Origin: Clostridiales bacterium 1_7_47FAA
GTDB lineage: Bacteria > Bacillota > Clostridia > Lachnospirales > Lachnospiraceae
Reading direction: 5' to 3'
Length of the DNA stretch: 64,000 nucleotides
NCBI GenBank assembly: GCA_000155435.1
Contig: DS990263.1
Coordinates: forward strand, 546,300 to 610,299
Position numbers and translations under genes: made by a program. Position 1 is the stretch's first letter. Each line of letters starts with the position of its first letter. Positions 24,242-33,096 of the stretch are shown here, in pieces. The notes below the pieces were generated by a model. The model was not told where the DNA came from and ran no database searches. It worked only from the letters and a program-made list of their open reading frames with translations.

Positions 24242-25153
24242 TTATCTCAAATTCCTTAAAAGCCTTTCAAAATACTCGGGCAAAGGCGCGGTGAACTCCA
24301 TATATTCCCCTGTCCTGGGATGGACAATCCCAAGGACGCCTGCGTGAAGGGTCTGTCCCGTAAGGCCTGGCACCGGGCACTTGGCAGGGCCGTACACCTT
24401 GTCTCCTAAAAGGGGATGATGGAGGCTGGCCATGTGCACGCGGATCTGGTGGGTCCTGCCGGTTTCCAGGCGGCATTCCACGTAGGTATATTGTTCAAAC
24501 CGCCTTAACACCTGGTAGTGGGTGACGGCGTTCCTGCCGTTGTTATAATTGATGCACATTTTCTTGCGCTCTGTCTGATGGCGTCCGATGGGCGCGTCCA
24601 CTGTCCCCTCATCTTCTTTTATGACCCCGTGGACAATGGCCTGGTATCGCCGGGTGATGGAATGCTCCTTTAACTGGGCGGCAATGGAGTTGTGTGCCAT
24701 ATCATTCTTGCACACAATGAGCACGCCTGTTGTGTCCATATCAATCCTGTGTACGATGCCTGGACGCATGACCCCGTTGATACCGGACAGCTGGTTCTTG
24801 CAGTGATACATCAGGCCGTTGACCAGGGTATGGCTGTAATGCCCTGCCGCAGGATGGACAACCATCCCCTTTGGCTTATTGACCAGTATGATGTCCTGGT
24901 CCTCATAAAGGATGTCCAGATCCATGGGTTCCGCCTCAATCTCAGGCTCCACTGCCTCCGGCACATCCACCTCAATATGGTCATCCGCGGTAACCACATA
25001 GCTGGCCTTTATAAGCCTGCCGTTAACCAGAACCTGCCCTGATTTAAGGAGCTTCTGGATATAGGAGCGGCTTAATTCGGGGCAGGTTTCGGCAAGGTAT
25101 CTGTCAATACGCACATCGGACTCCAGGTCCGTGGGATAAAATTCTTGTTTCAA
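24242..25153 (-). CDS. RluA/RluD-family 23S rRNA or tRNA pseudouridine synthase
   Basis: 303 residues: N-terminal S4 domain (about 14-60, RIDRYLAETCPELSRSYIQKLLKSG), then the catalytic domain with PGIVHRIDMDTTGVLIVCKND, whose HRLD-type Asp is the catalytic residue. RLETGRTHQIRVHMA and HPLLGDKVYG complete the family pattern. RluD modifies 1911/1915/1917 of 23S rRNA, but paralogues differ, so I give no symbol. The start codon is TTG at 25153, 9 bases after GGAG. It is third in an aroB-lspA-rlu operon. Confidence 0.92.
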   Translation of the reverse strand: MKQEFYPTDLESDVRIDRYLAETCPELSRSYIQKLLKSGQVLVNGRLIKASYVVTADDHIEVDVPEAVEPEIEAEPMDLDILYEDQDIILVNKPKGMVVHPAAGHYSHTLVNGLMYHCKNQLSGINGVMRPGIVHRIDMDTTGVLIVCKNDMAHNSIAAQLKEHSITRRYQAIVHGVIKEDEGTVDAPIGRHQTERKKMCINYNNGRNAVTHYQVLRRFEQYTYVECRLETGRTHQIRVHMASLHHPLLGDKVYGPAKCPVPGLTGQTLHAGVLGIVHPRTGEYMEFTAPLPEYFERLLRNLR

Positions 25154-25158
25154 GGGTT

Positions 25159-25671
25159 TTACTCCTTCTTTTTTAATGCAAAGCAGGCCATATCCTCATC
25201 CTTGTAATAAAACATGATGAGAAGCACAAGACATGCGGCAGCAATGGTCACATAACAGTCCGCAACATTGAATATGGGAAAATTAATCAGCTTAAAATAC
25301 AGGAAATCCACCACATATCCCTGGGTCACCCGGTCAATCATATTGCCGACAGCACCTGCACTGACCATCATCAGGCATACGGACAGGGGACGGTACCTCC
25401 TGTCTGTGGGCATCCTGAGCATAAGGTAAGCCACAGCCCCCAGCACTGCCAGTGCAATCAGGAAAAAGAACAGCTGCTTTTCCTGCATCATGCCAAAGGC
25501 AGCGCCGCGGTTCTCAGAATAAAAGAATTCAAATACACCATCCCAGATAACATACGGTTTACTGCCTTTCAGATGGGCTACTACCAGCCCCTTGGTCCAC
25601 TGGTCCAGCCCCACCAGGATGATGAATCCGATGACAAAGCTGGCGAGCATGGATTTTTTCTGTTTCGTCAT
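25159..25671 (-). CDS. lspA: Signal peptidase II (lipoprotein signal peptidase)
   Basis: 170 residues, four membrane segments. Catalytic aspartates lie in VGNMIDRVTQGYVVDFL and FNVADCYVTIA, and FYSENRGAAFGM is the conserved first block. Cleaves prolipoprotein signal peptides after lipidation; substrates in this window include the BMP protein and the D-Ala carboxypeptidase. Start overlaps the aroB stop by ATGA; 5 bases precede the rlu gene. Confidence 0.96.
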   Translation of the reverse strand: MTKQKKSMLASFVIGFIILVGLDQWTKGLVVAHLKGSKPYVIWDGVFEFFYSENRGAAFGMMQEKQLFFFLIALAVLGAVAYLMLRMPTDRRYRPLSVCLMMVSAGAVGNMIDRVTQGYVVDFLYFKLINFPIFNVADCYVTIAAACLVLLIMFYYKDEDMACFALKKKE

Positions 25672-26765
25672 TCCCTGTGTCCTCCTATTATGTCAAATCC
25701 AGCCTTCATCTCATTGCCGGTAACGCTTTTGTCCACGAAAGCCTCTCCTATGGCCTTAAGAAGGATGAACTTAATGACACCGGCATCCATTTTCTTATCA
25801 CTTTTTGCTGTCAGGCTTACGTCTTCCCAGTTAAGGCCGTCCACATGGACAGGAAGGCCGAATCCGGCAAACACATCCCTTAACGCAAGGAACTCTTCCT
25901 CTGTAATCATTCCCCTTATATGGGAAATATATCCCGCCGCAATACAGCCAAGCCCCACGCAATGGCCGTGAAGCATGGTGAAATCCTTCAGTTTTTCAAC
26001 TGCATGGCCCAGGGTATGGCCAAAGTTTAAAAGGGCCCGCTCCCCCTGCTCCGTGGGATCCTTTTCAACCACATCCTTTTTAATCCGGTTACTTCCATAT
26101 ACCATGGCCTGGCACAGGTCAAGGTCGCGTTTTAATATCCCTTCACGGTTATCCACCAGCCACTGGTAGTAATCTTTATCCTTAATAAGCCCATGCTTGA
26201 TGACCTCCCCCATTCCGGAAGAGAACTGCTCCTTGGGCAGCGAAAGCAGGGTACTTAAGTTGGTGTATACAAAAAGCGGCATGTGGAATGCGCCTACCAT
26301 GTTCTTATAGGCGTCAAAATCCACACCGGTCTTGCCTCCGATGCTGGAATCCACCTGGGATAAAAGGGTGGTGGGAATCTGGAAAAAACCAATGCCCCTA
26401 AGATAAGTAGCTGCTGCAAAGCCGCACAGATCGCCTACAACGCCGCCGCCAAGGGCTGCCAGTACGTCCTTCCGGTCAAAATGTTCCAGGATCAGGTGTT
26501 CATACAGTTTCTTCACCGTATCCAGGTTCTTGTTCTCTTCTCCTGCCGGGAATGTGAAAACAGAAACCTGCCTGCAGCAGCCGGACAGGATGGTTTTCAC
26601 TTCCTCCAGATAAAGAGGCGCCACATTGGAATCTGTCACAATGCATATTTTATGTCCTTCTAATGAAAGACGGTCAGCCTCTTCCTTTAAGCCGGAAAAG
26701 GAGGTATCCATCACAATGTCATAAATCGGTTTTCCATCCCTGCACACGTTCATTCTGTCCGCCAT
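25668..26765 (-). CDS. aroB: 3-dehydroquinate synthase
   Basis: 365 residues. NAD-binding and active-site motifs: FPAGEENKNLDTV, ALGGGVVGDLCGFAAATYLRGI, TTLLSQVDSSIGGKTGVDF, and the metal ligands in ERALLNFGHTLGHAVE. Second step of the shikimate pathway, DAHP to 3-dehydroquinate. GGAGG ahead of the start. First gene of a unit with lspA and an rlu gene; no functional link is obvious. Confidence 0.96.
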   Translation of the reverse strand: MADRMNVCRDGKPIYDIVMDTSFSGLKEEADRLSLEGHKICIVTDSNVAPLYLEEVKTILSGCCRQVSVFTFPAGEENKNLDTVKKLYEHLILEHFDRKDVLAALGGGVVGDLCGFAAATYLRGIGFFQIPTTLLSQVDSSIGGKTGVDFDAYKNMVGAFHMPLFVYTNLSTLLSLPKEQFSSGMGEVIKHGLIKDKDYYQWLVDNREGILKRDLDLCQAMVYGSNRIKKDVVEKDPTEQGERALLNFGHTLGHAVEKLKDFTMLHGHCVGLGCIAAGYISHIRGMITEEEFLALRDVFAGFGLPVHVDGLNWEDVSLTAKSDKKMDAGVIKFILLKAIGEAFVDKSVTGNEMKAGFDIIGGHRE

Positions 26766-26820
26766 ATCAGTTTCCTCCTAAAAGCCTGCCCGCGCGCCCT
26801 TTGGCAGCGTGCAGGACAAC

Positions 26821-26850
26821 ATAAAATCGGCAGACTCCCATGGTCTGCCG
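26821..26850 (-). terminator. Terminator of sepF
   Basis: Minus-strand stem CGGCAGAC/GTCTGCCG (26850-26843 and 26835-26828) followed by ATTTTAT. 32 bases after the sepF stop, separating it from aroB. Confidence 0.7.
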
Positions 26851-26882
26851 CGTTCACGTCCATATCGTCTTCTTATCCTATC

Positions 26883-27392
26883 TTATAAACGGATATTAAG
26901 TCCTGACACGTCCATACCCATGGCGCCGCCGGCAGCCAGGATATCCTGGAAATCTCCGGATAACTCAACGGAATCAGGGGTTGCAATAAAGATATAATTG
27001 GATATCTTCTGCAGGTTGCCGTTCATGGAATAGGTTGCCCCGGAAGTGAAATCAATTATCCTCTGAGCTACCTCTGTATGTATACCCTCCATATTAAGTA
27101 CCACTGCCTTGCCGGCCAGGAGATAATCACATATATCCCTGGAGTCTTCCATTGAGGTCGGCTTAATCATTGTGACCTCCATGCTGCGTCTCATAGGCAC
27201 TACTTTGGGATTGGATCTTCCTAAAAATCGTGGCTTGTCCGGTTCCTCTTCGTCATCATATTCCGTACTCTTCTTTGTAAACAGCCCCTTGCGAGGAGCT
27301 TCCTCTTCAAAGTCATCGTCCAGGTAGTAATCATCCTCTTCCTCTTCAGGACTTAATCTCATGGTATCCATTAACTTACCTAACAGACTCAT
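26883..27392 (-). CDS. sepF: Cell division protein SepF
   Basis: 169 residues: N-terminal amphipathic membrane-binding helix (MSLLGKLMDTMRLS), an acidic linker, then the SepF domain (about 80-165) with TMIKPTSMEDSRDICDYLLAGKAVVLNMEGI and IFIATPDSVELSG. SepF anchors and bundles FtsZ filaments in Gram-positives. It follows yggS, as in the Bacillus ylmE-ylmF arrangement. Confidence 0.93.
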   Translation of the reverse strand: MSLLGKLMDTMRLSPEEEEDDYYLDDDFEEEAPRKGLFTKKSTEYDDEEEPDKPRFLGRSNPKVVPMRRSMEVTMIKPTSMEDSRDICDYLLAGKAVVLNMEGIHTEVAQRIIDFTSGATYSMNGNLQKISNYIFIATPDSVELSGDFQDILAAGGAMGMDVSGLNIRL

Positions 27393-27477
27393 TTTACACT
27401 CTCCAATCTCTATATGAAGTGTCTACAGGACATATGGCTGGTTTGCGTATCAAAACAGCATGTCCTGGCCAAACACC

Positions 27478-28158
27478 TTATCGTACACCAAAAATCCCGG
27501 TGCCGACCCTAACCATGGTGGCGCCTTCCTCAACAGCGACTTCATAATCCCCAGTCATTCCCATTGAGAGCACATCCATAGTAACATTATCAATGTTTTT
27601 CTTATCTATGTCAACAGCAAATTCAAATAATTTTTTAAAAATTCCGCGATTTTCTTCTGGATTCTCTACAAATGGCGCAATTGTCATAAGGCCCTTGATA
27701 TGAACATGGGGAAAATCCTTAATTGTCATAATTGCATCTTCTACTTCTTCCAGCATGAAGCCATATTTGCTTTCTTCCCTTGCAACATTGACTTCCAGAA
27801 GGATATCCACGTCCAGACCTGCTTTGGCTGCATCGGTTTCAATCTGCTGTGCCAGCCGCAGGGAATCCACGGAGTGGATCAGCACTGCCTTCCCAAGGAC
27901 CTGGCTCACCTTGTTGCGCTGCAGATGGCCAATCATATGCCAGCGTATATCCTCAGGAAGTTCCGGCTTCTTGGCCACGATTTCCTGTACTTTGTTTTCA
28001 CCGAAATCCCTGGCTCCTGCGGCATATGCTTCCTCCAGCATGGGCACGGGCTTGGTCTTGCTGACAGCAATCAGCGTGACCGCCTTTGGGTCCCTGCCTG
28101 ACCGGATGCAGGCCTGTTCAATCCGTCTGTTTACTTCGATTAAATGTTCTTTTATCAT
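27478..28158 (-). CDS. yggS: YggS-family pyridoxal phosphate homeostasis protein
   Basis: 226 residues. The PLP-binding Lys lies in TLIAVSKTKPV; DFGENKVQEI, WHMIGHLQRNKV and SMGMTGDYEVAVEEGATMVRVGTGIFG are the other conserved blocks. Regulates vitamin B6 and amino/keto-acid balance. Between the HlyD-like gene and sepF. Confidence 0.95.
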   Translation of the reverse strand: MIKEHLIEVNRRIEQACIRSGRDPKAVTLIAVSKTKPVPMLEEAYAAGARDFGENKVQEIVAKKPELPEDIRWHMIGHLQRNKVSQVLGKAVLIHSVDSLRLAQQIETDAAKAGLDVDILLEVNVAREESKYGFMLEEVEDAIMTIKDFPHVHIKGLMTIAPFVENPEENRGIFKKLFEFAVDIDKKNIDNVTMDVLSMGMTGDYEVAVEEGATMVRVGTGIFGVR

Positions 28159-28190
28159 AATCCTATCCCTCCGTGTAAAGTTCAGTCTTA

Positions 28191-29591
28191 TTATTGGTAT
28201 AACAGCTGCCCCTCTTCCACCATGGAAGCATCCAGCACAATATGGTCATAAACAGAAAGGCCATAGGTTGAATTGCGGCGCACCGTATAAAATTCATTGT
28301 TGGAATCCAGTATCTCAATCCGTTTAAAAACAGTGTATCCCTTATTGATATTATAAACGCCTTTTAAGGATGCGGTACGTCCGATCTGGTAACGGTCCGG
28401 TGAGTCGGGTTTCACAATATAGTCCCCTGCCTTGAAGCCATTTTCCTCACCCATGTCCACGTAATAGAATTCCTCGTCAGAAGAATATATATCCGCAGGG
28501 ACAAATACCACCGAAGGCCCGTTTTCCGTGTAAACCTCCTTATTGAAACCATTTTCCGAGGTATCCCCGCCCTGGGTGAGATACTCCAGCGGCACCAGGT
28601 AAAAGCTTTTTTCCGTCACAGCGCTGACCGGTATCTTTAACCCGTCAGACTGCTCCGTCACAATCTCGAAATTGATGAAACGGTCTGATATGAACTGTTC
28701 CATATATTTTGTGAAATCCAGCCTGCCATAGGTGGCGCCGTCCTTTCCGGTAAAGGTGGAATAGGCGGCCGGCGTGTTCATGGAATAATCGCTGAACACC
28801 ACCCTCAGCCTGTCCTTGCCCGCATACAGGCCTGCATCCTCCTCGGTCAGGGGGAATACGATGGACCAGTTCTCCGAGGTTACGATCTTGTAGGCCGGCA
28901 TGCCGCTGTCAATCAGGTCACCGGACTTTTTAAGTGTCTTGCTGTACGTTTCCCGGTTAAAGCTTTCGGCTTCAATATCAGCCGTGGTCATGTCCTCGTA
29001 GGAGTCAAATCCATAGGAGACCACACCTGATACATCCGTGCGCACCTGCTCAAAGACAGCGCCTGATTCCTGGGCCAGCTTGTCTAACTGGTCCAGAGCG
29101 CTGAAACTGGAATACTCCATCACCGCTGCCTCCAGGGAATATCTTGCATCATAAATGGAGGAAAAGTCCTGGTCCTTAAATGAAAGCACAAAGGATGTAA
29201 GCTGTTTTTTCAGGTCGGACAGGCTCTCATCCGTAAGTCCGTTACCGTCCTCGGCTTTATCTTTTAATAACTCCTCCAGATTACCTGTCTCATCCAGGGA
29301 ATATATCCTGCTTCCCACGGAGGCCCGCTTTCCTTCCCTCAGATAATAGTTAATATATCCTGAACGGTCCGCTGTCTTTACCTGCTCTTCCCTGAGGATC
29401 AGACCGTTATATGTCCTGTTGTTAACAATTCCTCCGTCTACCACTTCATAGAATTGTATCTTCTCCCTTTTCAAATATGTATATACACTGAATATCAGAT
29501 AGAGGAAAATGATTGCAAAGATAATCATACCCACATTGATATTAAGCGGCCGCCTGTAGCGGACAACCTTCTTGTTCTTTTTTTTAGCCAT
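28191..29591 (-). CDS. HlyD-like membrane-anchored protein (periplasmic-adaptor type)
   Basis: 466 residues: basic start (MAKKKNKKVVRYRRP), one transmembrane segment (about 18-38), then an extracellular part with EVVDGGIVNNRTYNGLILREEQV, lipoyl-like halves (SGYINYYLREGKRASVGSRIY and VSGVVSYGFDSYEDM) flanking a helical hairpin region, and a beta-rich C-terminus. In Clostridia a gene of this kind commonly sits before yggS-sepF, with no efflux pump next to it. Its role is unknown, possibly envelope or division related (inference). Confidence 0.7.
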   Translation of the reverse strand: MAKKKNKKVVRYRRPLNINVGMIIFAIIFLYLIFSVYTYLKREKIQFYEVVDGGIVNNRTYNGLILREEQVKTADRSGYINYYLREGKRASVGSRIYSLDETGNLEELLKDKAEDGNGLTDESLSDLKKQLTSFVLSFKDQDFSSIYDARYSLEAAVMEYSSFSALDQLDKLAQESGAVFEQVRTDVSGVVSYGFDSYEDMTTADIEAESFNRETYSKTLKKSGDLIDSGMPAYKIVTSENWSIVFPLTEEDAGLYAGKDRLRVVFSDYSMNTPAAYSTFTGKDGATYGRLDFTKYMEQFISDRFINFEIVTEQSDGLKIPVSAVTEKSFYLVPLEYLTQGGDTSENGFNKEVYTENGPSVVFVPADIYSSDEEFYYVDMGEENGFKAGDYIVKPDSPDRYQIGRTASLKGVYNINKGYTVFKRIEILDSNNEFYTVRRNSTYGLSVYDHIVLDASMVEEGQLLYQ

Positions 29592-29673
29592 GGAACAAGG
29601 CCTCTCCTTTTACTGAAATGGAACGATAAACCGGCAGATCTTCCTGCAGGTCCAAATAGCAGCCAACAAATAA

Positions 29674-29716
29674 CTGCCCGCCGCGCCAGGCATCCAAATC
29701 CCGGCACGGCAGGCAG
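29674..29716 (-). terminator. Stem-loop between the P-loop gene and the HlyD-like gene
   Basis: 14-bp stem (CTGCCTGCCGTGCC with GGCGCGGCGGGCAG, two G-U pairs) followed on minus by TTATTTG. The T-run is weak, so termination may be partial, letting the operon continue. Confidence 0.55.
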
Positions 29717-29759
29717 CCCTATCACTCCTGTCACCTATCTTATCACAAAAAATGTATCA

Positions 29760-30179
29760 TTACAATGAAATAATCACATCGCCCTTCGCGCAGTCCGGAA
29801 GCTCGGCGGCATCCATGGAAATACTCAGGACAAAGGTTACATGATACTTTTCACCGATATTTTTCAATGTCATATATGTATCGGAAATCTCTTCGCCTTC
29901 CAGGCATGACAGCTTTAAAAAGCTATCCAGGTACATTGTCTCCAGATCGTGATCCTGGGAAATGATACCACAGATAAATCCTAAAAATCCTTCACTGCTT
30001 TTAATTGGGAATTCATTGACATTAATGAGACGGATCTTATTATTTAACTCATACATATGCTGGGCACTCTTATCCAGATATACGACAGTGCCGTTGGCCC
30101 CCTTGATTGCTGCATTGGCCATATCTAACAGATGTTTGGTCTTGCCCTTACCCTTTTTTCCCGCAATAATCTGAACCAT
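29760..30179 (-). CDS. Small P-loop ATPase-like protein of unknown function
   Basis: 139 residues with a textbook Walker A, GKKGKGKT at 7-14 (GXXGXGKT), near an MVQII start, and VVYLDKSAQ a little later. No Walker B of a known family is obvious. Some databases label such short clostridial proteins PilT-like, but no pilus gene is near, and I do not support that name. AAGGAGGAG precedes it, with its own promoter at 30237-30265. Confidence 0.65.
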   Translation of the reverse strand: MVQIIAGKKGKGKTKHLLDMANAAIKGANGTVVYLDKSAQHMYELNNKIRLINVNEFPIKSSEGFLGFICGIISQDHDLETMYLDSFLKLSCLEGEEISDTYMTLKNIGEKYHVTFVLSISMDAAELPDCAKGDVIISL

Positions 30180-30236
30180 ATGAATCTCCTCCTTGAGTTA
30201 TATATGTTGTATAAAAAATCAATTAAGATTACTCTA

Positions 30237-30265
30237 ATTATAGTATAACTTCATAGAAAGCGCAA
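30237..30265 (-). promoter_or_regulatory. Promoter of the small P-loop protein gene
   Basis: Minus-strand TTGCGC (30265-30260), 17-base spacer, perfect TATAAT (30242-30237), about 57 bases before the start. Confidence 0.65.
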
Positions 30266-30268
30266 TCA

Positions 30269-31261
30269 CTATTTGACGATTTTAGAAATTATATTTGTCA
30301 TATTGTCATAGAGATGGGGACGGCTGTCTGCCTTCAATACAACCGATATATACTCCTTATCAGAGTCATCCCTGGAAGCCATGATCAGACAATAGCCCGC
30401 CGCCTTGGTGGTGCCTGTCTTGCCTCCGAATACCTTTAAGCCATCCGGGGTCTCCCTTTCCCCTGTCATGAACCAGTTGCTGCCCTTCCAGGTCTTTGAC
30501 ACCGGTTCACTGTTTTTGTTGTGGTAATTGGCAGTGTACGCCGTTGTCCCCACAATCTGGCGGAATACAGGATACTTAAGGGCCTCATTGAATATAAGGT
30601 ATAAGTCATAAGCCGTGGTATAATGGTCCGGATCATTCAAACCATGAGGATTCATAAAATGGGTGCCGGTAGCGCCCAGTCTGAGGGCCTCTTCGTTCAT
30701 CATATCCGCAAACGCGTCAACACTGCCTGCTATATGGACTGCGATGGCAGCCCCCGCATCATTGCCCGAAGGAAGCATGAGACCATAAAGAAGCTGCTCC
30801 AGTGTCAGCGTGTCTCCTGGTTCAATACCGCACAGCGTTGCGCCCGGTTCCGTGATGACAGCATCATCCGTCACAAGGACACGGGACTTAAGGTCCCCTT
30901 CCCTGATGGCTACCAGGGCAGTCATTATCTTTGTGATGCTGGCCGGATACATACGCTCAAACGCATCCTTGCTGTAAAGGACTTCCCTGTCATCCAAGTC
31001 AAAAAGCGCTGCTGCTTCCGATGTGGCAAAACCAGGGTCAAATGAAGCCTCATCCGTGACAACGCACAGATCAGAGGCAAAGGCATCTGAAAAACGTGTG
31101 GTTGCGGCCTCCTCTTCCAGCGCCGGAATCCGCTCCGCGGCAACATAGGCATCCTTAAGACCGCCGGAACATCCGGTCAGGCCAACGGACGCAGTGATTA
31201 AAAGAGCACACAAAAGGGCAGATGCCCGTTTCATGCCCTTCACTCTGCCCCTGACAGCCAT
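30269..31261 (-). CDS. D-alanyl-D-alanine carboxypeptidase family protein (S11), predicted lipoprotein
   Basis: About 330 residues. Penicillin-binding active-site motifs in order: SITKIMTALVAI (SxxK), LPSGNDAGAAIAVH (SxN), and FGGKTGTTKAAGY (KTG). The N-terminus ALLITASVGLTGCSGG is a lipobox, so it is likely lipid-anchored rather than held by the C-terminal amphipathic helix usual in PBP5-type enzymes. Trims the terminal D-Ala of stem peptides. Start at 31261 (TAATG overlap with the mgsA stop, GGGAGG upstream). Confidence 0.88.
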   Translation of the reverse strand: MAVRGRVKGMKRASALLCALLITASVGLTGCSGGLKDAYVAAERIPALEEEAATTRFSDAFASDLCVVTDEASFDPGFATSEAAALFDLDDREVLYSKDAFERMYPASITKIMTALVAIREGDLKSRVLVTDDAVITEPGATLCGIEPGDTLTLEQLLYGLMLPSGNDAGAAIAVHIAGSVDAFADMMNEEALRLGATGTHFMNPHGLNDPDHYTTAYDLYLIFNEALKYPVFRQIVGTTAYTANYHNKNSEPVSKTWKGSNWFMTGERETPDGLKVFGGKTGTTKAAGYCLIMASRDDSDKEYISVVLKADSRPHLYDNMTNIISKIVK

Positions 31262-31656
31262 TATCTGGCAACCTCCCGCCATTCCATATCGCCTCTGTCC
31301 AGAGCCTTGATTAAAAGCTCTGCAGAAGCCAGATTGGTGGCCAGCGGTATATTATAGATATCACACAGACGGACCACATTGTTCACATCCGGCTCATGTG
31401 GCTTGGGATTGTTGGGATCCCTTAAGAAGATGACCAGATCCATCTCATTGTGCTCAATCTGGGCAGCCATCTGCTGCATTCCGCCAAGATGGCCGGCCAG
31501 ATACTTGTGGATGTTCAGGTTGGCAACCTCCTCAATCAGGCGTCCCGTTGTCCCTGTAGCATACAGGGTATTCTTGCTCAGGATTCCCCTGTATGCGATG
31601 CAGAAGTTCTGCATCAGCTTTTTCTTTGCGTCATGTGCAATCAAACCAATTGTCAT
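31261..31656 (-). CDS. mgsA: Methylglyoxal synthase
   Basis: 131 residues from MTIGLIAHDAKKKLM; the frame extends to 31914 but that part overlaps rodA and lacks homology, while AGGAGG lies 10 bases before the ATG at 31656. Family motifs: LYATGTTGRLIEE (phosphate binding), HLGGMQQMAAQI, VIFLRDPNNPKPHEPDVNNVVRLCDIYNIPLATN. Converts dihydroxyacetone phosphate to methylglyoxal, a glycolytic bypass releasing phosphate. Between rodA and the carboxypeptidase. Confidence 0.95.
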   Translation of the reverse strand: MTIGLIAHDAKKKLMQNFCIAYRGILSKNTLYATGTTGRLIEEVANLNIHKYLAGHLGGMQQMAAQIEHNEMDLVIFLRDPNNPKPHEPDVNNVVRLCDIYNIPLATNLASAELLIKALDRGDMEWREVAR

Positions 31657-31676
31657 ATTATATAACCCTCCTTGGA

Positions 31677-32798
31677 TTAGAAATGTCTTGTCTCTCTTTG
31701 AAGTCCTACGTTCAGCACCAGCCCCATCCCAATGAAAATACTGATCAGGGAACTGCTTCCGAAACTGATGAAAGGAAGCGGAAGACCCGTATTGGGGAAA
31801 ATACCCGTGGCAACCGCGATATTGGCAAAAGACTGGAACGCTACCAGGGTAGCCATGCCAACACACAGGAGCCTGCCGGACAGATCCCTGGCCCGGGCAG
31901 CCATCATAAGACATTCATATACTATCAGTAAAAACAGTGTAATCACCACCACACAGCCGATAAAACCCAACTCCTCGCCAATAACGGCAAAGATGAAATC
32001 GGTCTGCTCCTCGGATAGGAAATTACCGTTTTTTACAGAAGCAATCGTAGTGTTGAACAACCCCTTGCCCTTTAACTGGCCGGAGCCAATGGCTATGATG
32101 GAGTTATTCTGCTGGTAGCGGGCCTCTCCGTACTGTTCCGGATAAAACCATGCCAGGATACGGCCTGCCTGGTATTCCTTGATAAAAGGAATCATACCAT
32201 GGAGCAGCAGGTAGACGAATGTGGTAACGACCGGTATTGTAACAGCCAGGGTACCCATGATCCATCTGTAACTGATGCCGCTGGCAAACACGATTCCAAG
32301 GACCATTACCATGATGACGAGACAGGTGGACAGATTCGGCTGCTCAAATATCAGGGCGGCCGGAGCTGCGAACAGGGCAGCTGCAATTGCTACCGTGCTG
32401 ACCTGATTGATTCTTTCCTGATACTTCATGAAATACCAGGAAAAAGTCACAATCAGGCCAATCTTTACAAATTCGGACGGCTGAAGCTGTCCGATTACCG
32501 GCACCTCAATCCAGCGTTTCGCATTATTGACCACATTCCCCCATATCAGCACGGCCACCAGACTGGCGATACATACGCCGTATATGACCATGCTGAAGTT
32601 AAGGATCCTGTGATAATCAATAAGTGACAACCCTATCGCCACTGCGAGTCCAACTAAAACACCCAAGAGCTGTTTGTTGACTGCATCCGCATTCATGTTG
32701 GTGGCGCTTCTGATGACCAGTACACCGATGATGTTGAGTGCAATCATATAAAAAACCAGCCGGAAGTTAAAATGTCTAAAATCATAATCCAAAAACAT
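31677..32798 (-). CDS. rodA: Rod-shape SEDS glycosyltransferase RodA
   Basis: 373 residues, about ten membrane segments. SEDS features: RWIEVPVIGQLQPSEFVKIGLIV, EQPNLSTCLVIMVM, NNSIIAIGSGQLKGKGLFN, EEQTDFIFAVIGEELGFIG and the C-terminal TGLPLPFISFGSSSLIS. Polymerises peptidoglycan strands with the PBP2 encoded at 34656. The start follows minE immediately. Confidence 0.94.
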   Translation of the reverse strand: MFLDYDFRHFNFRLVFYMIALNIIGVLVIRSATNMNADAVNKQLLGVLVGLAVAIGLSLIDYHRILNFSMVIYGVCIASLVAVLIWGNVVNNAKRWIEVPVIGQLQPSEFVKIGLIVTFSWYFMKYQERINQVSTVAIAAALFAAPAALIFEQPNLSTCLVIMVMVLGIVFASGISYRWIMGTLAVTIPVVTTFVYLLLHGMIPFIKEYQAGRILAWFYPEQYGEARYQQNNSIIAIGSGQLKGKGLFNTTIASVKNGNFLSEEQTDFIFAVIGEELGFIGCVVVITLFLLIVYECLMMAARARDLSGRLLCVGMATLVAFQSFANIAVATGIFPNTGLPLPFISFGSSSLISIFIGMGLVLNVGLQRETRHF

Positions 32799-33080
32799 TT
32801 AATATAGCCCCTTGTTCGATATGGAACGAATCGGTATGTTGGCATGAAGCACAGGCAGGGCCCGGCTGTTGCCGGATAAAGGACTGTCTGTTTCCATCTG
32901 TATCTGGACCTTGTCCTTTTCTATCTCCATGTATTTTGAAATGGCATGAATCATGTCATCCCTTATCATCAGTATCATCTCCGGTGAGCAGCCTGCCTTG
33001 TCGGATACCAGCAAAAGTTTAAGCCGCATCTTAGCTGTCTCTCCGGAACGCCGGGTATGAAACCTTAAAAACCATCTCAC
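32799..33080 (-). CDS. minE: Cell division topological specificity factor MinE
   Basis: 93 residues if started at the GTG at 33080 (AAGGG about 11 bases upstream), 16 bases after the minD stop; longer frames overlap minD and lack homology. AKMRLKLLLVSDKAGCSPEMILMIRDDMIHAISKYMEIEKDKV is the MinD-binding and topology region. Drives MinCD oscillation. A MinE rather than a DivIVA-only system is used. Confidence 0.9.
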   Translation of the reverse strand: MRWFLRFHTRRSGETAKMRLKLLLVSDKAGCSPEMILMIRDDMIHAISKYMEIEKDKVQIQMETDSPLSGNSRALPVLHANIPIRSISNKGLY

Positions 33081-33096
33081 CTTGACACCATCCCTT

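Noticed and set aside
29760-30179. Naming the small P-loop protein PilT
   Set aside because: Far too short and no pilus genes nearby; only Walker A is shared.
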